In this document: positions 8,915 through 17,801 of the stretch, piece by piece | Numbering within the stretch: the stretch's first letter is position 1 | Layout of the letters: the number at the start of each line of letters is the position of its first letter | Assembly: GCA_028278325.1 (NCBI GenBank) | Contig: JANQEO010000406.1 | Coordinates: forward strand, 1-64,000 | Reading direction: 5' to 3' | Length of the DNA: 64,000 nt | From: Candidatus Binatia bacterium | Lineage (GTDB): Bacteria > Desulfobacterota > Binatia > UBA1149 > JAJCZL01 | The notes under the pieces: model-generated | What the model was told of the DNA's origin: nothing | Databases searched by the model: none | What the model saw: the letters and a program-made list of their open reading frames with translations, nothing else | Position numbers and translations under genes: made by a program

Positions 8915-9735
8915 TACGGCCTCAACAAGGATCCGAGCTGATCGGGACTCTTGCGTATCCCGATGTAGAAAGGCCCGAACTCGGCGAACAGGGCGCTGGC
9001 CGGATCGAAGCGCATTTCATAGATGAGCTTCTTGAATACCAGCGGATCGTCGGCGTGCAGGCTCACACCCCACTCCCAGTCGTCCAACCCTACCGACCCG
9101 CCGATGATCTGAGTGACCTCTTTGTGGTACTTGTGGCCGATCGATCCATGACGACGCATGTACATGCGGCGCTCGTCCTGACTGATCGCGTACCAGTTGA
9201 CGGTCTCACCGCGGCGCTTGCTCATGGGATAGAAGCAGATGTATCCGTGAGGCGGGACGTCCCGGAAGAGGCGCTCGTTCATCCTTTCCTTCTGCTTCTC
9301 CAGTTCCTTTGCGAACGCATCGGCGTAATCAGGCGAGCCCTGCTCGATGCCGGCGTCGGCGATGCGCTTGGCGGCAATGGCCTGGGCCTCATGCAAGGAC
9401 ACTTCGATGACCGACAAGTAAGAGTACGCCGGGCGCAGGTAATCGTGGAGACCGATGTGCTTCTGGGCCAGCTCCACGGTGTTGAGGTCTTCGGGTGACT
9501 GGCGGTAGTGGACGAACATCAAGTCGCCCTTCTGAGTGACCACGCTGTAGGCGGCGCTGTCACCTTTCTCGCAAGCCGCCTGTGCCGACAACCAAGACTC
9601 GGCTTCGGCGCCTATGTCGTGCCTGTCCGACTCCTCCAGAGCCTTCCAGGCCGGCCAGTCGATGCTGTAGACGTCGTGCAGGACGTACCAGCCCTCGAGG
9701 GTCTGGGGGACTTCTTCTGCGCTCGGCTTGCTCAT
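8914..9735 (-). CDS. hemQ: Coproheme decarboxylase HemQ (chlorite dismutase family)
   Basis: Final enzyme of the coproporphyrin-dependent haem route: converts coproheme to haem b with hydrogen peroxide. The protein has the family's N-terminal EGWYVLHDVYSIDW strand, the LMFVHYRQSPEDLN segment and the C-terminal RFDPASALFAEFGPFYIGI. I used the ATG at 9735, placed just before the conserved EGWYVLHDVY block, rather than the open-frame start at 9804. HemQ was first known from Gram-positive bacteria but occurs in some diderm lineages. Confidence 0.85.
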   Translation of the reverse strand: MSKPSAEEVPQTLEGWYVLHDVYSIDWPAWKALEESDRHDIGAEAESWLSAQAACEKGDSAAYSVVTQKGDLMFVHYRQSPEDLNTVELAQKHIGLHDYLRPAYSYLSVIEVSLHEAQAIAAKRIADAGIEQGSPDYADAFAKELEKQKERMNERLFRDVPPHGYICFYPMSKRRGETVNWYAISQDERRMYMRRHGSIGHKYHKEVTQIIGGSVGLDDWEWGVSLHADDPLVFKKLIYEMRFDPASALFAEFGPFYIGIRKSPDQLGSLLRP

Positions 9736-9872
9736 ATCCGTGCCGGACTCGGCCTCCTCCCGAACAGCGGTTGGCGCTTTGGCCAGCATGATTCTATACA
9801 GCAAGCGTACGGTAAACGCCCCTTCTCACCGGCCGGGACCTTACAGGCCCGTCGGGGGCGCTCGAAACGGGA

Positions 9873-10241
9873 ATGACCAAGAGACAACTCATCTGGGCGG
9901 CCTTGGCCGCGCTGCTGGCGTCGATCGCAGTGGGCGTGGTGATGTTCCGAGCCGAGCTCTCCAGAATAGAGGCGCGCAAGCAGCGTCAGCTAGAGATAAT
10001 CGCTTCTCGCTGCAGCGAGGCCGTCAAGAAGACCGACACGCTGATAGAGCTTGCCGACTCGGCCGCCGCCACCGGAGAGCACTGCAAAGCCGAAGAGCTT
10101 CTGACCGCCGCCCTCGCGCATATCGAAAGCGCCGGCGAGCTATGCACCAATGTCGCGGATCAGTTTTCGGGGGAGAGATCGGCCGACAGCGTCCGCACAG
10201 CTAGAGACGAGATGCGGCGGCTTTGCGGCGGCGCCGATTAG
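9873..10241 (+). CDS. Small membrane-anchored hypothetical protein
   Basis: A 122-residue protein of unknown function. Residues about 6-24 (LIWAALAALLASIAVGVVMF) form one hydrophobic segment, a signal anchor or uncleaved signal peptide; the rest is a helical, charged domain with Cys at several positions (SRCSEAV, EHCKAEELL, ELCTNVA, RRLCGG). It converges with the histidine kinase and overlaps its 3' end by four bases. Confidence 0.6.
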   Translation: MTKRQLIWAALAALLASIAVGVVMFRAELSRIEARKQRQLEIIASRCSEAVKKTDTLIELADSAAATGEHCKAEELLTAALAHIESAGELCTNVADQFSGERSADSVRTARDEMRRLCGGAD

Positions 10242-11803
10242 GCGGTCGCAGCCGATTCCGAAGAAGTCACCAGGCTGCCCTGGCCGAAGGTGAAGAAGAA
10301 GGTCGTGCCCACGCCTTCTTCCGATTCGCACCACACACGCCCACCATGACGCTCGATTATCTTTCGCACGTGGGCCATGCCGATGCCCTCACCCGGAGCC
10401 GAACCCTGCTTGAAGCGCATGAAAGGCAGGAAAACTTTGGCGACCTCGTCCTTGCTCATACCGATGCCGGTGTCCTTGACGAAGTAGACCGTGCTCTCTC
10501 CGGGCAGGCTGCCCAGGACGATACGCCGCTCGCCGTTGTCACCCATGTACTTGATGGCGTTGTCGACGAGGTTTCCGTAGACGGCCTCGACCTGGAATTC
10601 GTCGGCATATACCGGCGGTAGCTCTTCGCGTTCGACCGTGATGCCGCGGCGCCCGAGCTCGTAGTTGAGCGATCGGACTACGCCGTCGGCGAGCTTGTCC
10701 ATGTCGACGACCTCGTGCTTGTAGGAGATCCGCGCCGACCTGGAGAAGTCCAGCAGCCTCTGGATCATCTTGTTGAGCTTCTCGACGCTGCGGATCCCGT
10801 CGTTGATGGGTTCGGCTATCGCCTCGGCGTTCTCGGCAGCGGCTTCCTGGTGCTCTTCTACCAGGCGCTGTTTGAGATCGTTCACCTCGTCGATGGCGAC
10901 GTGCATGAAGCCGTACATCGATGTCATGGGGGAGCGCAGGTCGTGAGCGACCACATGAATCATCTCCTCCATCTCTCGCGCCTGAGTCTCGAGCAGCTCG
11001 TTCTCGACCTTGAGACGCGTCGACTCTCGCTCTTTGCTGAGCGTATAGCCGTTCTCGATGGCCACCCCCAGGATCTTGGAAGCAGCCGACAACATCTTGA
11101 AGTCTTCCGAGGTCACCGCGTCGGGATCCTGAACGGGGGCGAGCAGGAAACCGAAGGAGCCGTTCTCGGTGGCCAGCCGTCCGTATGCAGCCGGCAGAGT
11201 CACGCCCCGAATCCGCGAGCAGGCGCTGCGAAACTTCTTGTCGTCCTCGGAGTCCGTGATCAGCCGCACCTCGTCGACAATGTCCTCGAGGGGCTTGAGG
11301 GCCATCGGGTCGAGTACCTGCTCGTGGCCTCTAGCGTTGAAGGCCGTGTAAACGGATTCGCCGGGTAAGCGCACCACGCCGATGCCCGACCCGAGGCAGG
11401 TCGAGCGCGAGAGTATGCTCAATACCTTCTCGACGGCGAGGCCCGGCCTCAGCGCCAGTTCCATGTTCTCGGCCATTCGCAACAGCGCGTTGGTATGCCG
11501 CCACTGCCTTGCGGTGGCGTCGGCCATGTCACGCACCGTTTCCTGGGTAGCGATCTCGCGCTCACAGGTCTTGAGAAGGAAGTCGAGCCAACGTTGAGAG
11601 TCGTCCCCGGCCACGTTGACGCGACCGATCGGGCCGAAGCGCGCCGTGATCGGAGAAGATACGGCGGCCGCGACGTCCTCCGGACGCTGTCCGGCAACGA
11701 CTTGTCCGGACTCGTCGTCGATCCAAAACGCCGTCGCATCGCCCGCTACAGAGACTAGCTCCTTGCAGATGGCGTCGATTGGGCTCCAGCGAATCTTCAT
11801 CAC
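10238..11803 (-). CDS. GAF-containing sensor histidine kinase
   Basis: A 521-residue soluble kinase with no membrane segments. A GAF-like sensor covers roughly residues 115-260, then a coiled coil leads to the dimerisation/phosphoacceptor helix near residue 290 (HVVAHDLRSPMTSMYGFMHV). The ATPase domain has the N box YGNLVDNAIKYMG, G1 VKDTGIGMSKDE, F box LPFMRF and G2 GEGIGMAHVRKIIERHGG. No response regulator lies beside it, so it is an orphan kinase here. A second in-frame Met directly follows the first. Confidence 0.9.
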   Translation of the reverse strand: MMKIRWSPIDAICKELVSVAGDATAFWIDDESGQVVAGQRPEDVAAAVSSPITARFGPIGRVNVAGDDSQRWLDFLLKTCEREIATQETVRDMADATARQWRHTNALLRMAENMELALRPGLAVEKVLSILSRSTCLGSGIGVVRLPGESVYTAFNARGHEQVLDPMALKPLEDIVDEVRLITDSEDDKKFRSACSRIRGVTLPAAYGRLATENGSFGFLLAPVQDPDAVTSEDFKMLSAASKILGVAIENGYTLSKERESTRLKVENELLETQAREMEEMIHVVAHDLRSPMTSMYGFMHVAIDEVNDLKQRLVEEHQEAAAENAEAIAEPINDGIRSVEKLNKMIQRLLDFSRSARISYKHEVVDMDKLADGVVRSLNYELGRRGITVEREELPPVYADEFQVEAVYGNLVDNAIKYMGDNGERRIVLGSLPGESTVYFVKDTGIGMSKDEVAKVFLPFMRFKQGSAPGEGIGMAHVRKIIERHGGRVWCESEEGVGTTFFFTFGQGSLVTSSESAATA

Positions 11804-11832
11804 GGCCTGCCGGTCATTATAGCAAAGCCCGT

Positions 11833-12702
11833 TCAGGGCCGCTCCCAGAGTCCGTCGCGCAGCACCAGCCGGTTCAGGAGCATGCCCGAGGACGCACGCC
11901 TGGCCACTCCGCTCTGATAGTCGTCGTCACCCGAATACAAGATGGTGACGTCGCCGTCATTGATGGAGATCTTGGGTAGCACTTCGACTACGTCCAACTC
12001 GCGCGCGGCCTGCAGCGCCTCCTCGACACTCGAGTCGACCGCAAGCCTGTCGAGAGAACATATCGTCGGCGGCACCAATTCGATATCGCGGGCCGCATAG
12101 CGCTTGAGCGCAGCGGCCGGAGTCAGCCATTCCCCTTCCGTCGTCTCGTGACGGTCGTGGTCTGCCGACTGGCAGTGCGGTATCTCTGCGAGAAAGAAGC
12201 GGGTGTCGAAACGCTTGCTCTCTCGCTCGGGCGTTATCCAGTGCGCAAAGTAGTGAAGTGCGCCCGTGTTGAGCCTCAAGCTCTCCTGCTCGGCAAGATC
12301 GGCCAGACTAAGTTCTCCCTTTGCCAACGGAGCACGCAGGCCGAGCAGACGATGGGAATCTTCGGTGTCCTCGTCGAGGTCCACCCACTCCCCCGAGGTG
12401 CCGCGAGCCAGCAAGATTCCCGCCTCTTCGAAGAGCTCGCGAATGGCGGCGAAGGTGTAGCCGCGCGCCCGGTCGACGTCCTTTATTGCCAAGGCCTCGG
12501 CCGCTTGCTCCGCCGTCATACCCTCACAGAGCCCATCGAGGCGCGGATCACTGTCGGCATCGTCGACGGCTCCACCGGGAAAAACGTGCGCGCCTCCGAG
12601 AAAACCCAGGCGCGAGTCGCGCTTTACCATGAAGACTTCGAGACCGTCGGAACCGTTGCGAAGAGGTAGAACCGTGGAGGCGTCGCGAACGGGAACTTGC
12701 AT
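11833..12702 (-). CDS. Nudix hydrolase (NUDT19-like)
   Basis: A 289-residue pyrophosphohydrolase. The Nudix box is interrupted as in NUDT19-type enzymes: GGAHVFPGGAVDDADSD near residue 35, then an insertion, then AAIRELFEEAGILLA near residue 85 with the catalytic REx2EE core. NUDT19-like proteins hydrolyse CoA esters; the substrate here is not proven. It lies 29 bases upstream of the histidine kinase gene on the same strand. Confidence 0.82.
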   Translation of the reverse strand: MQVPVRDASTVLPLRNGSDGLEVFMVKRDSRLGFLGGAHVFPGGAVDDADSDPRLDGLCEGMTAEQAAEALAIKDVDRARGYTFAAIRELFEEAGILLARGTSGEWVDLDEDTEDSHRLLGLRAPLAKGELSLADLAEQESLRLNTGALHYFAHWITPERESKRFDTRFFLAEIPHCQSADHDRHETTEGEWLTPAAALKRYAARDIELVPPTICSLDRLAVDSSVEEALQAARELDVVEVLPKISINDGDVTILYSGDDDYQSGVARRASSGMLLNRLVLRDGLWERP

Positions 12703-12833
12703 GCGTATGTGGACGCGGCCGCCGAAACCGGAAGTCCGCGTCCTGAACGGTGATTAAACGCGAGCGCCCCCCATGTTTCAAGCGGCCTGACCTGCCTGGG
12801 TCTAGACTGGTCTATGGTTACACGGCCGGCCCG

Positions 12834-13523
12834 ATGGTATGGGATCGGGACCACCGCGTGAGATTCTACTTCGACTACATCTCTTCGAACGCCTACATGG
12901 CCTGGCAGGTGATTCCTGGCCTCGCCGAACGCTACGGCGTTGCCTTGGAACCCATCCCCGTGCTGTTCGCCGGGCTTCTCAAGGCCTATGGGGGACTGGG
13001 GCCGGCCGAGGTCCCCGCCAAGGCCTTATGGATGTGGAAGAACAACATGCGCAAAGCGGCGATTCTCGACGTGCCGCTCAACCCTCCCGCCTTCCATCCT
13101 TTTAATCCGCTCCTCTCGCTGCGCGTATCCGGCACCGATGTCAGTGACGACGAGCGCAACAGGATGATCGAAGCGTTGTTTCGCGCCGTGTGGGTCGACG
13201 GTCGGCACGTAAGCGAAACGGAGGTCGTAAAGGAAATCCTCGATGATACGGGGCTGGACGGAAGCCGCCTGGTCGAGGAGGCCCAATCCCAGGAAGCAAA
13301 GGACCGCCTCAAGGAACAAACCGACCGCGCCATCGCAGACGGAGTCTTCGGAGTTCCGTCGATGGTCGTCGGGGACGAACTATTCTGGGGTTACGACGAC
13401 ATCCCCTACCTGGAACGTTGCCTGGCCGGCAAAGATCCCCTCGATCCCGCAGCCGTGCCGAGCGCCGAGACTGCGCCGCGTCCGTCTGCCGTGCGCAAGG
13501 AATCCCGGCGTGACAACTCTTAG
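12834..13523 (+). CDS. DsbA-fold 2-hydroxychromene-2-carboxylate isomerase family protein
   Basis: Kappa-class GST-like thioredoxin-fold enzyme that isomerises aromatic-degradation intermediates using glutathione. The N-terminal strand VRFYFDYISSNAYMAWQVIP has Ser-Ser-Asn in place of a CxxC redox pair, typical of the isomerase rather than of DsbA, and the C-terminal part has GVFGVPSMVVGDELFWGYDD with the cis-Pro. I chose ATG 12834; GTG 12858 directly before RFYFDY is also possible. Confidence 0.84.
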   Translation: MVWDRDHRVRFYFDYISSNAYMAWQVIPGLAERYGVALEPIPVLFAGLLKAYGGLGPAEVPAKALWMWKNNMRKAAILDVPLNPPAFHPFNPLLSLRVSGTDVSDDERNRMIEALFRAVWVDGRHVSETEVVKEILDDTGLDGSRLVEEAQSQEAKDRLKEQTDRAIADGVFGVPSMVVGDELFWGYDDIPYLERCLAGKDPLDPAAVPSAETAPRPSAVRKESRRDNS

Positions 13524-14242
13524 TAGCGATCCCAGGAGATGAGGGTTTCCGGGTCAGGCCGGCTGACCGGCCCGAATCTGCCCTTCGGGTATCCCACCGG
13601 AATCACTGCCGTGAGCGTCACGTCGGAAGGCACTCCGAGGATCTCTTCGTAAGCGCCCGGCGAGAACAACTGCGGTGTCGTCAACACGGCGCCCAGACCC
13701 AAGCCGCGCGCCGCCAGCAGCAGATTCTGAACGGCAGGATAAGCGGTGGCATCGATGCCGGTTATGCCCGCGCGCCCTGATCCGCGCAGCAGCCTGGCCG
13801 TGCCACCCACGCCGAGATGCTTGACCGCGGCAGTGACCGTCGTCGGTGAAGCTATGGCACGCGCGACGACTTCGTCCTTCTTCACTGCGACGAAGATGAT
13901 CGCCGGCGTCTTGGCCATGTGCTCGACCATGTATTCGCCGGCTTTCTGGTTGCGCTTTCGTGCCTCGCTATCCTCGCCCGGGCGCAACCCGGCGGAACCG
14001 ATGGTCTCCTTGTACCAGGACCATCCTTTGCGCCAGGTGTCGGCAATCTTCTTCTTGGTGGCAGCGTCCTGAACGATGATGAAGTGCCAGTTCTGACCGT
14101 TGCTGCTGCTCGGCGCATGTATCGCGGCATCTACCAGTTGCACGAGCACTTCACGGGGTACCGGATCCGGCTTGAGGCGCCGCATGGAGCGGCAGGTGTA
14201 CATTACGTCGAACAGTGAGGCGTCGTTGTCAGGCTTGGCCAT
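13520..14242 (-). CDS. Nitroreductase family flavoprotein
   Basis: FMN-dependent oxidoreductase of 240 residues. The N-terminal CRSMRRLKPDPVPREVLVQL plus HAPSSSNGQNWHFIIV is the FMN phosphate-binding block of the family; the C-terminal GLGAVLTTPQLFSPG and VIPVGYPKGR complete the fold. Substrate unknown. It converges with the preceding isomerase (four-base overlap) and lies three bases downstream of the next nitroreductase-like gene, with which it is probably co-transcribed. Confidence 0.88.
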   Translation of the reverse strand: MAKPDNDASLFDVMYTCRSMRRLKPDPVPREVLVQLVDAAIHAPSSSNGQNWHFIIVQDAATKKKIADTWRKGWSWYKETIGSAGLRPGEDSEARKRNQKAGEYMVEHMAKTPAIIFVAVKKDEVVARAIASPTTVTAAVKHLGVGGTARLLRGSGRAGITGIDATAYPAVQNLLLAARGLGLGAVLTTPQLFSPGAYEEILGVPSDVTLTAVIPVGYPKGRFGPVSRPDPETLISWDRY

Positions 14243-14245
14243 GAA

Positions 14246-14695
14246 TCAGGTTCCTTTGTCGAGATGAATCTCGATCAGTACCACCGGGAGAGGCTTGTCC
14301 TCCATGGTCTGGGTACCGTCGATGTCGCCGTCGGCGCCATAGTTGAAGTAGACACGGTCGCGCGGGACGCGCTCGAGAAAATCTCGTATTGCCTGCTTGA
14401 CCCGCTCAGTGTCATCTCGCGTCGTCTGGGCCCGGCCCGTCCGGGTCTCACCAGCCAGCCGTAGGGTAACCTGCGGGTTGGCTTGCAGGTTCCTCCACCA
14501 AGGCGCCGTCGTAAAGACCCTCACGACGTCATCGTCGCGGCTGTAACTGACGGGAGTCGTATAGGTCTTGCCGCTCTTGCGGCCGGTGAAACTGATGAGC
14601 ATGGTATCGCTGCTCATCAATCCGTGAAGGGGAGAGCGCAGCATCGCCGACACGACCGGGTTGAGTATCCGTATTGCGAACATTGGAAGCTTCAT
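14246..14695 (-). CDS. Deazaflavin (F420)-dependent nitroreductase-like protein
   Basis: A 149-residue split-beta-barrel protein. LISFTGRKSGKTYTTPVSYS and VFTTAPWWRNLQANPQVTLRLAG match the DDN/DUF385 family, whose studied members use F420 or bind quinones. Whether this host makes F420 cannot be seen here. It lies directly upstream of an FMN nitroreductase gene; the pair is likely an operon. Confidence 0.78.
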   Translation of the reverse strand: MKLPMFAIRILNPVVSAMLRSPLHGLMSSDTMLISFTGRKSGKTYTTPVSYSRDDDVVRVFTTAPWWRNLQANPQVTLRLAGETRTGRAQTTRDDTERVKQAIRDFLERVPRDRVYFNYGADGDIDGTQTMEDKPLPVVLIEIHLDKGT

Positions 14696-14746
14696 CGTGC
14701 CTGCGTACAGCCGCTGCGGGGCTCTGGCAAACTGCGCCGCAACAGC

Positions 14747-15523
14747 TTGCTACTCGTCGCCATCGGGATAGTTAAGGGACCGCAGTTATGGAGAACCATC
14801 ATTCCTGACCCTCCTACCGCCGCCGCGATTCTCGGAACCGTTTTCCTCGCGACAGGCATTCACGCCAGTGTAGGGTTCGGCACCGCGCTGGTTGCCATGC
14901 CGCTGCTGGCCATGCTGTTAGGCATCCAAACGGCTACGCCTCTAGTCGCGTTGGTGATGCTGACGACAGTCGCCGCGATTCTGTGGGGCACTCGAGAGCA
15001 CATAGACCTCAGTGCTGCGTGGCAGCTGGTCGGCGCTTCGATACTCGGACTGCCGGTCGGCCTCATGCTCGTACGCTTCGCCCCGGAGGACGCCGTAACG
15101 GCAGTACTCGGCGCAATTCTCGTTCTCTACGGCTTGTACAATCTCGCCCGGCCCACGCTACCAAAGATCGAGCATCCGGCCTGGGTACTACCCTTCGGTT
15201 TCGCAGCCGGGGTGATCGGCGGAGCATACAACGCCAACGGTCCGCCGGTAGTCATCTACGGAGCGCTGCGGCGCTGGGAGCCGGATCGATTCAGGGCCAC
15301 TCTCCAAGGATTCTTCCTACCCGCTGACATCCTTATATGCGCGAGCCACGGCGTCGGCGGACTCTGGTCCTTACACGTATTCGAGTTGTTCGCGCTCACG
15401 CTACCGGCGATCGCCCTGGGCCTTGTCGTCGGTGGCCGCCTGGGCAAGCGAATACCTCCCGAACAGTTCGGCAGGGTCTTGTACGTGAGTGTGGTCGTGC
15501 TGGGCGCCCTACTTTTCTTCTAG
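14747..15523 (+). CDS. TSUP/TauE-SafE family membrane transporter
   Basis: Integral membrane protein with seven to eight hydrophobic segments and the two-repeat layout of sulfite-exporter TauE/SafE-type permeases; GIHASVGFGTALVAMPLLAM is the first-repeat motif and GVIGGAYNANGPPVVIYG the second-repeat motif. The start is uncertain: no in-frame ATG lies near the first membrane segment, so I used TTG 14747 (about 258 residues). Substrate, possibly an anion such as sulfite or an organosulfonate, is only inferred from the family. Confidence 0.8.
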   Translation: MLLVAIGIVKGPQLWRTIIPDPPTAAAILGTVFLATGIHASVGFGTALVAMPLLAMLLGIQTATPLVALVMLTTVAAILWGTREHIDLSAAWQLVGASILGLPVGLMLVRFAPEDAVTAVLGAILVLYGLYNLARPTLPKIEHPAWVLPFGFAAGVIGGAYNANGPPVVIYGALRRWEPDRFRATLQGFFLPADILICASHGVGGLWSLHVFELFALTLPAIALGLVVGGRLGKRIPPEQFGRVLYVSVVVLGALLFF

Positions 15524-15551
15524 ACACCAGCGCAAAGGCAGGGACACTGAA

Positions 15552-15968
15552 ATGAGAATCGAAGGGTTATTGATCGTTGTCGTCGCGTTGTTCTGGGGCT
15601 CATGGCCTTTGGTTTCAAGGGCGAGTGGCCAAGGCGGACCGACGGGATCACTGATTCTGTCGCTCGCGAGCCTCATCCCGATCGGAGCAGCCGCAATCTT
15701 TCAAGGCAACGGCGTCGTGCTGCCGGCATCGGGCCCCCTCATCCGCCTGCTGATCGCCGGCATGATGATGGGCGTTGGTCTGGTCGCCTTCAACATGGTC
15801 GCCAACAGCGAGATAGACGCGTCTATCTCCATTCCGGTCATCGATTCGGCAATGCTCATAGTGTCAGCGGCAGGGGCGATATACTTCTTCAGTGAACCGG
15901 TGACCACGCAGAAAATCATCGGGATAACGTTACTACTGGCCGGCATCATCACCCTCAGACCGTCTTGA
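15552..15968 (+). CDS. EamA/DMT-type small membrane protein
   Basis: A 138-residue protein with about four hydrophobic segments, starting VVALFWGSWPLVSRASG and ending GITLLLAGIITLRPS. The size and the YFFSEPVTTQKIIGITLLLAG segment resemble one half of a drug/metabolite-type (EamA) transporter, which may dimerise. Follows the TSUP gene by 28 bases in the same direction. Confidence 0.65.
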   Translation: MRIEGLLIVVVALFWGSWPLVSRASGQGGPTGSLILSLASLIPIGAAAIFQGNGVVLPASGPLIRLLIAGMMMGVGLVAFNMVANSEIDASISIPVIDSAMLIVSAAGAIYFFSEPVTTQKIIGITLLLAGIITLRPS

Positions 15969-16008
15969 CGGCTGACCGCGAGCGGCCGCCGGCCAATCGG
16001 AGTCGACC

Positions 16009-16788
16009 ATGAGCGTAGTTACAGTCGATCGAGACGGCCACCTGCTGCTGATCGGGGTAAACCGACCGGAAGCCTACAACATGTGGAATCTCGAGGTCAT
16101 CGAGACGGTTTCACGTGCCTACAGAGAGCTAGGCGACGACCAGGACCTTCGCGTGGGTGTCGTGTATGGCCACGGGGAGCGGTTCACGGCGGGTCTGGAC
16201 CTTCCTTCAGTCGCGCCCGCAGTGGCAGCCGGCGACGTTGCGGCTATCATTCCCGGCGATGGCTACGATCCCTGGAACTTCGTCGGCGAGCCTTGTCCGA
16301 AGCCGGTCGTGATTGCCGCGCACGGAACCTGCAACACACTCGGGATAGAATTGATGCTGGCCTCCGAGGTCGCTGTAGCAGCGGAGGGAACGAAGTTCGC
16401 GCAACTCGAGGTTGCGCGCGGCATCTTTCCTTTGGGCGGAGCCAGCTTCCGCTTGCCCATGCGGCTGGGTCCGGCGGGAACGCGCTTGTTGCTGACCGCT
16501 GAAAAATTCGAGGCTGATACTGCGTTTCGTCTCGGACTGATCAGCGAGATCACACCCACCGGTAAGCATCTCGATCGCGCCGTAGAGATTGCCGCGACAA
16601 TCGCGGCCAATGCCCCGCTGGGCGTACAAGCCGCTCTAGCATCCGCACGCGCGGCAGAGCGGGCTGCGCGTGATGCCGCGGCCACCGTCCTCTTCGAGCG
16701 CAACGCGCAGATTGCCGCCAGCGCCGACGCCGCAGAAGGAATTGCTGCGATGGTCGAGAGACGCCAGCCCGTGTATCAGGGCAAGTAG
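16009..16788 (+). CDS. Enoyl-CoA hydratase/isomerase (crotonase) family protein
   Basis: A 259-residue crotonase-fold protein. The oxyanion-hole segment is GHGERFTAGLDLPSV and the second region is CNTLGIELMLASEVAVAAEG. The general-base Glu pattern of classical enoyl-CoA hydratases is only partly kept (EVARGIFPLGGA), so an isomerase or hydrolase activity is possible. It lies 40 bases after the small EamA-like gene. Confidence 0.86.
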   Translation: MSVVTVDRDGHLLLIGVNRPEAYNMWNLEVIETVSRAYRELGDDQDLRVGVVYGHGERFTAGLDLPSVAPAVAAGDVAAIIPGDGYDPWNFVGEPCPKPVVIAAHGTCNTLGIELMLASEVAVAAEGTKFAQLEVARGIFPLGGASFRLPMRLGPAGTRLLLTAEKFEADTAFRLGLISEITPTGKHLDRAVEIAATIAANAPLGVQAALASARAAERAARDAAATVLFERNAQIAASADAAEGIAAMVERRQPVYQGK

Positions 16789-16853
16789 CGGCCGCGCACG
16801 ACCGTGGTCAAACCCGACGCGATGATGTAGATTCGCCCAGCGCTGCTTCAACG

Positions 16854-17780
16854 ATGCCCAGAGCATTGAAAATCGTATACGGGGTGCTCGCCACCGTCTT
16901 CGCCCTTATGGCCCTCGTCGGGGTCGTAGTTGCCCAGTACTCGGTCGTACTGGCGGCGGTCGCTGTTGCTGCAACTGCCGTTGCTGCCGTACGTTATCTT
17001 CACCGCCCCAGAGGCTACAAGGTTACAGTCCGCGAAAAGGACGACGCAATGATGTTCAAGTTTTGCCAGTCGGGCGCGTTGAAGCCTTTTCGAAGCACGT
17101 ACAGGCTGTTGCCGTCCGACCCACGGTGCCGGATTTGCCTGATTCCGTTCAAGGGCGTCGGCAAAGTCCTCGGCGTGAAGCCGTCACGCAAGAACTCCAA
17201 CTTCTGCCCCAGTTGAATAGAATCAGCGCCGGTCGGCGTTCATGACAGACAGGTAGGCGTGCTCTTCGCCGACATAAGAGGATTCACGAGCTTCGCCGAG
17301 CAGAGCTCGTCGGCCGAGGCTTCCGAAGGATTGTCCCGATTCTATGCGCTCGCCAATCAAGTACTTACGCACGATGATGCCTTGGTGGAGTTCGTCGGCG
17401 ACCAGGTTATGGCGCTCTATCTTTCCGACTTCCCATCCCTGGGCGAGCGCACGGCCGAAGTCATGATGACGGCTGCCGAAAGGCTGCAGGCTGCAACCAC
17501 CGCGGCAGGTTCGGAGCAGTCGTTGCCCGTCGGCATCGGTATTCACATGGGAACGGCCTCGGTCGGCAACATGTCCAAGGGCGACACCAAAGACTTCACT
17601 GCCGTCGGTGACGTGGTCAATACTGCGGCACGTCTACAGACCTGTGCCCTTGCCGGGCAGATCGTGGTATCGGATGAGGTCTACGCCAAGCGAGAGGCCG
17701 ACCGCGCGTGTGCAGAGCCGGTATCGTTTACTCTCAAAGGGAAGACCGAACCGGTAGCAGCCGTCATCATCGACCAATAG
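16854..17780 (+). CDS. Class III adenylate/guanylate cyclase with in-frame UGA (candidate selenoprotein or nonsense mutant)
   Basis: The two open stretches 16854-17216 and 17217-17780 are in the same frame and are split by a single TGA (17214-17216). The first part has two membrane segments and a Cys pair (CRICLIPFKGVG); then FCPS-UGA-IESAPVG runs straight into the cyclase core VLFADIRGFTSFAEQ, GDQVMALY, AVGDVVNTAARL. From memory of the family, the UGA falls on the second Cys of a conserved FCxxC, with the downstream sequence aligning without gaps. Read through, the protein is about 308 residues; the downstream half alone would start at GTG 17259, inside the catalytic domain. Selenocysteine insertion, recent nonsense mutation or sequencing error all remain possible. 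Confidence 0.72.
17225..17240 (+). promoter_or_regulatory. SECIS-like hairpin after the in-frame UGA
   Basis: Eight bases after the TGA, AGCGCC pairs with GGCGTT (one G-U pair) around the four-base loop GGTC. Bacterial SECIS elements sit just downstream of the Sec codon and carry G in the first loop positions; the E. coli fdhF loop also contains GGUC. The spacing is slightly shorter than in fdhF. Suggestive only. Confidence 0.4.
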
Positions 17781-17801
17781 CTCTCAGCAGGAGCTTCATA
17801 C

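Noticed and set aside
14483..14746. Long N-terminal extension of the TSUP transporter
   Set aside because: The extension overlaps the divergent DUF385-like gene and is not membrane-protein-like; the real start is near 14747.
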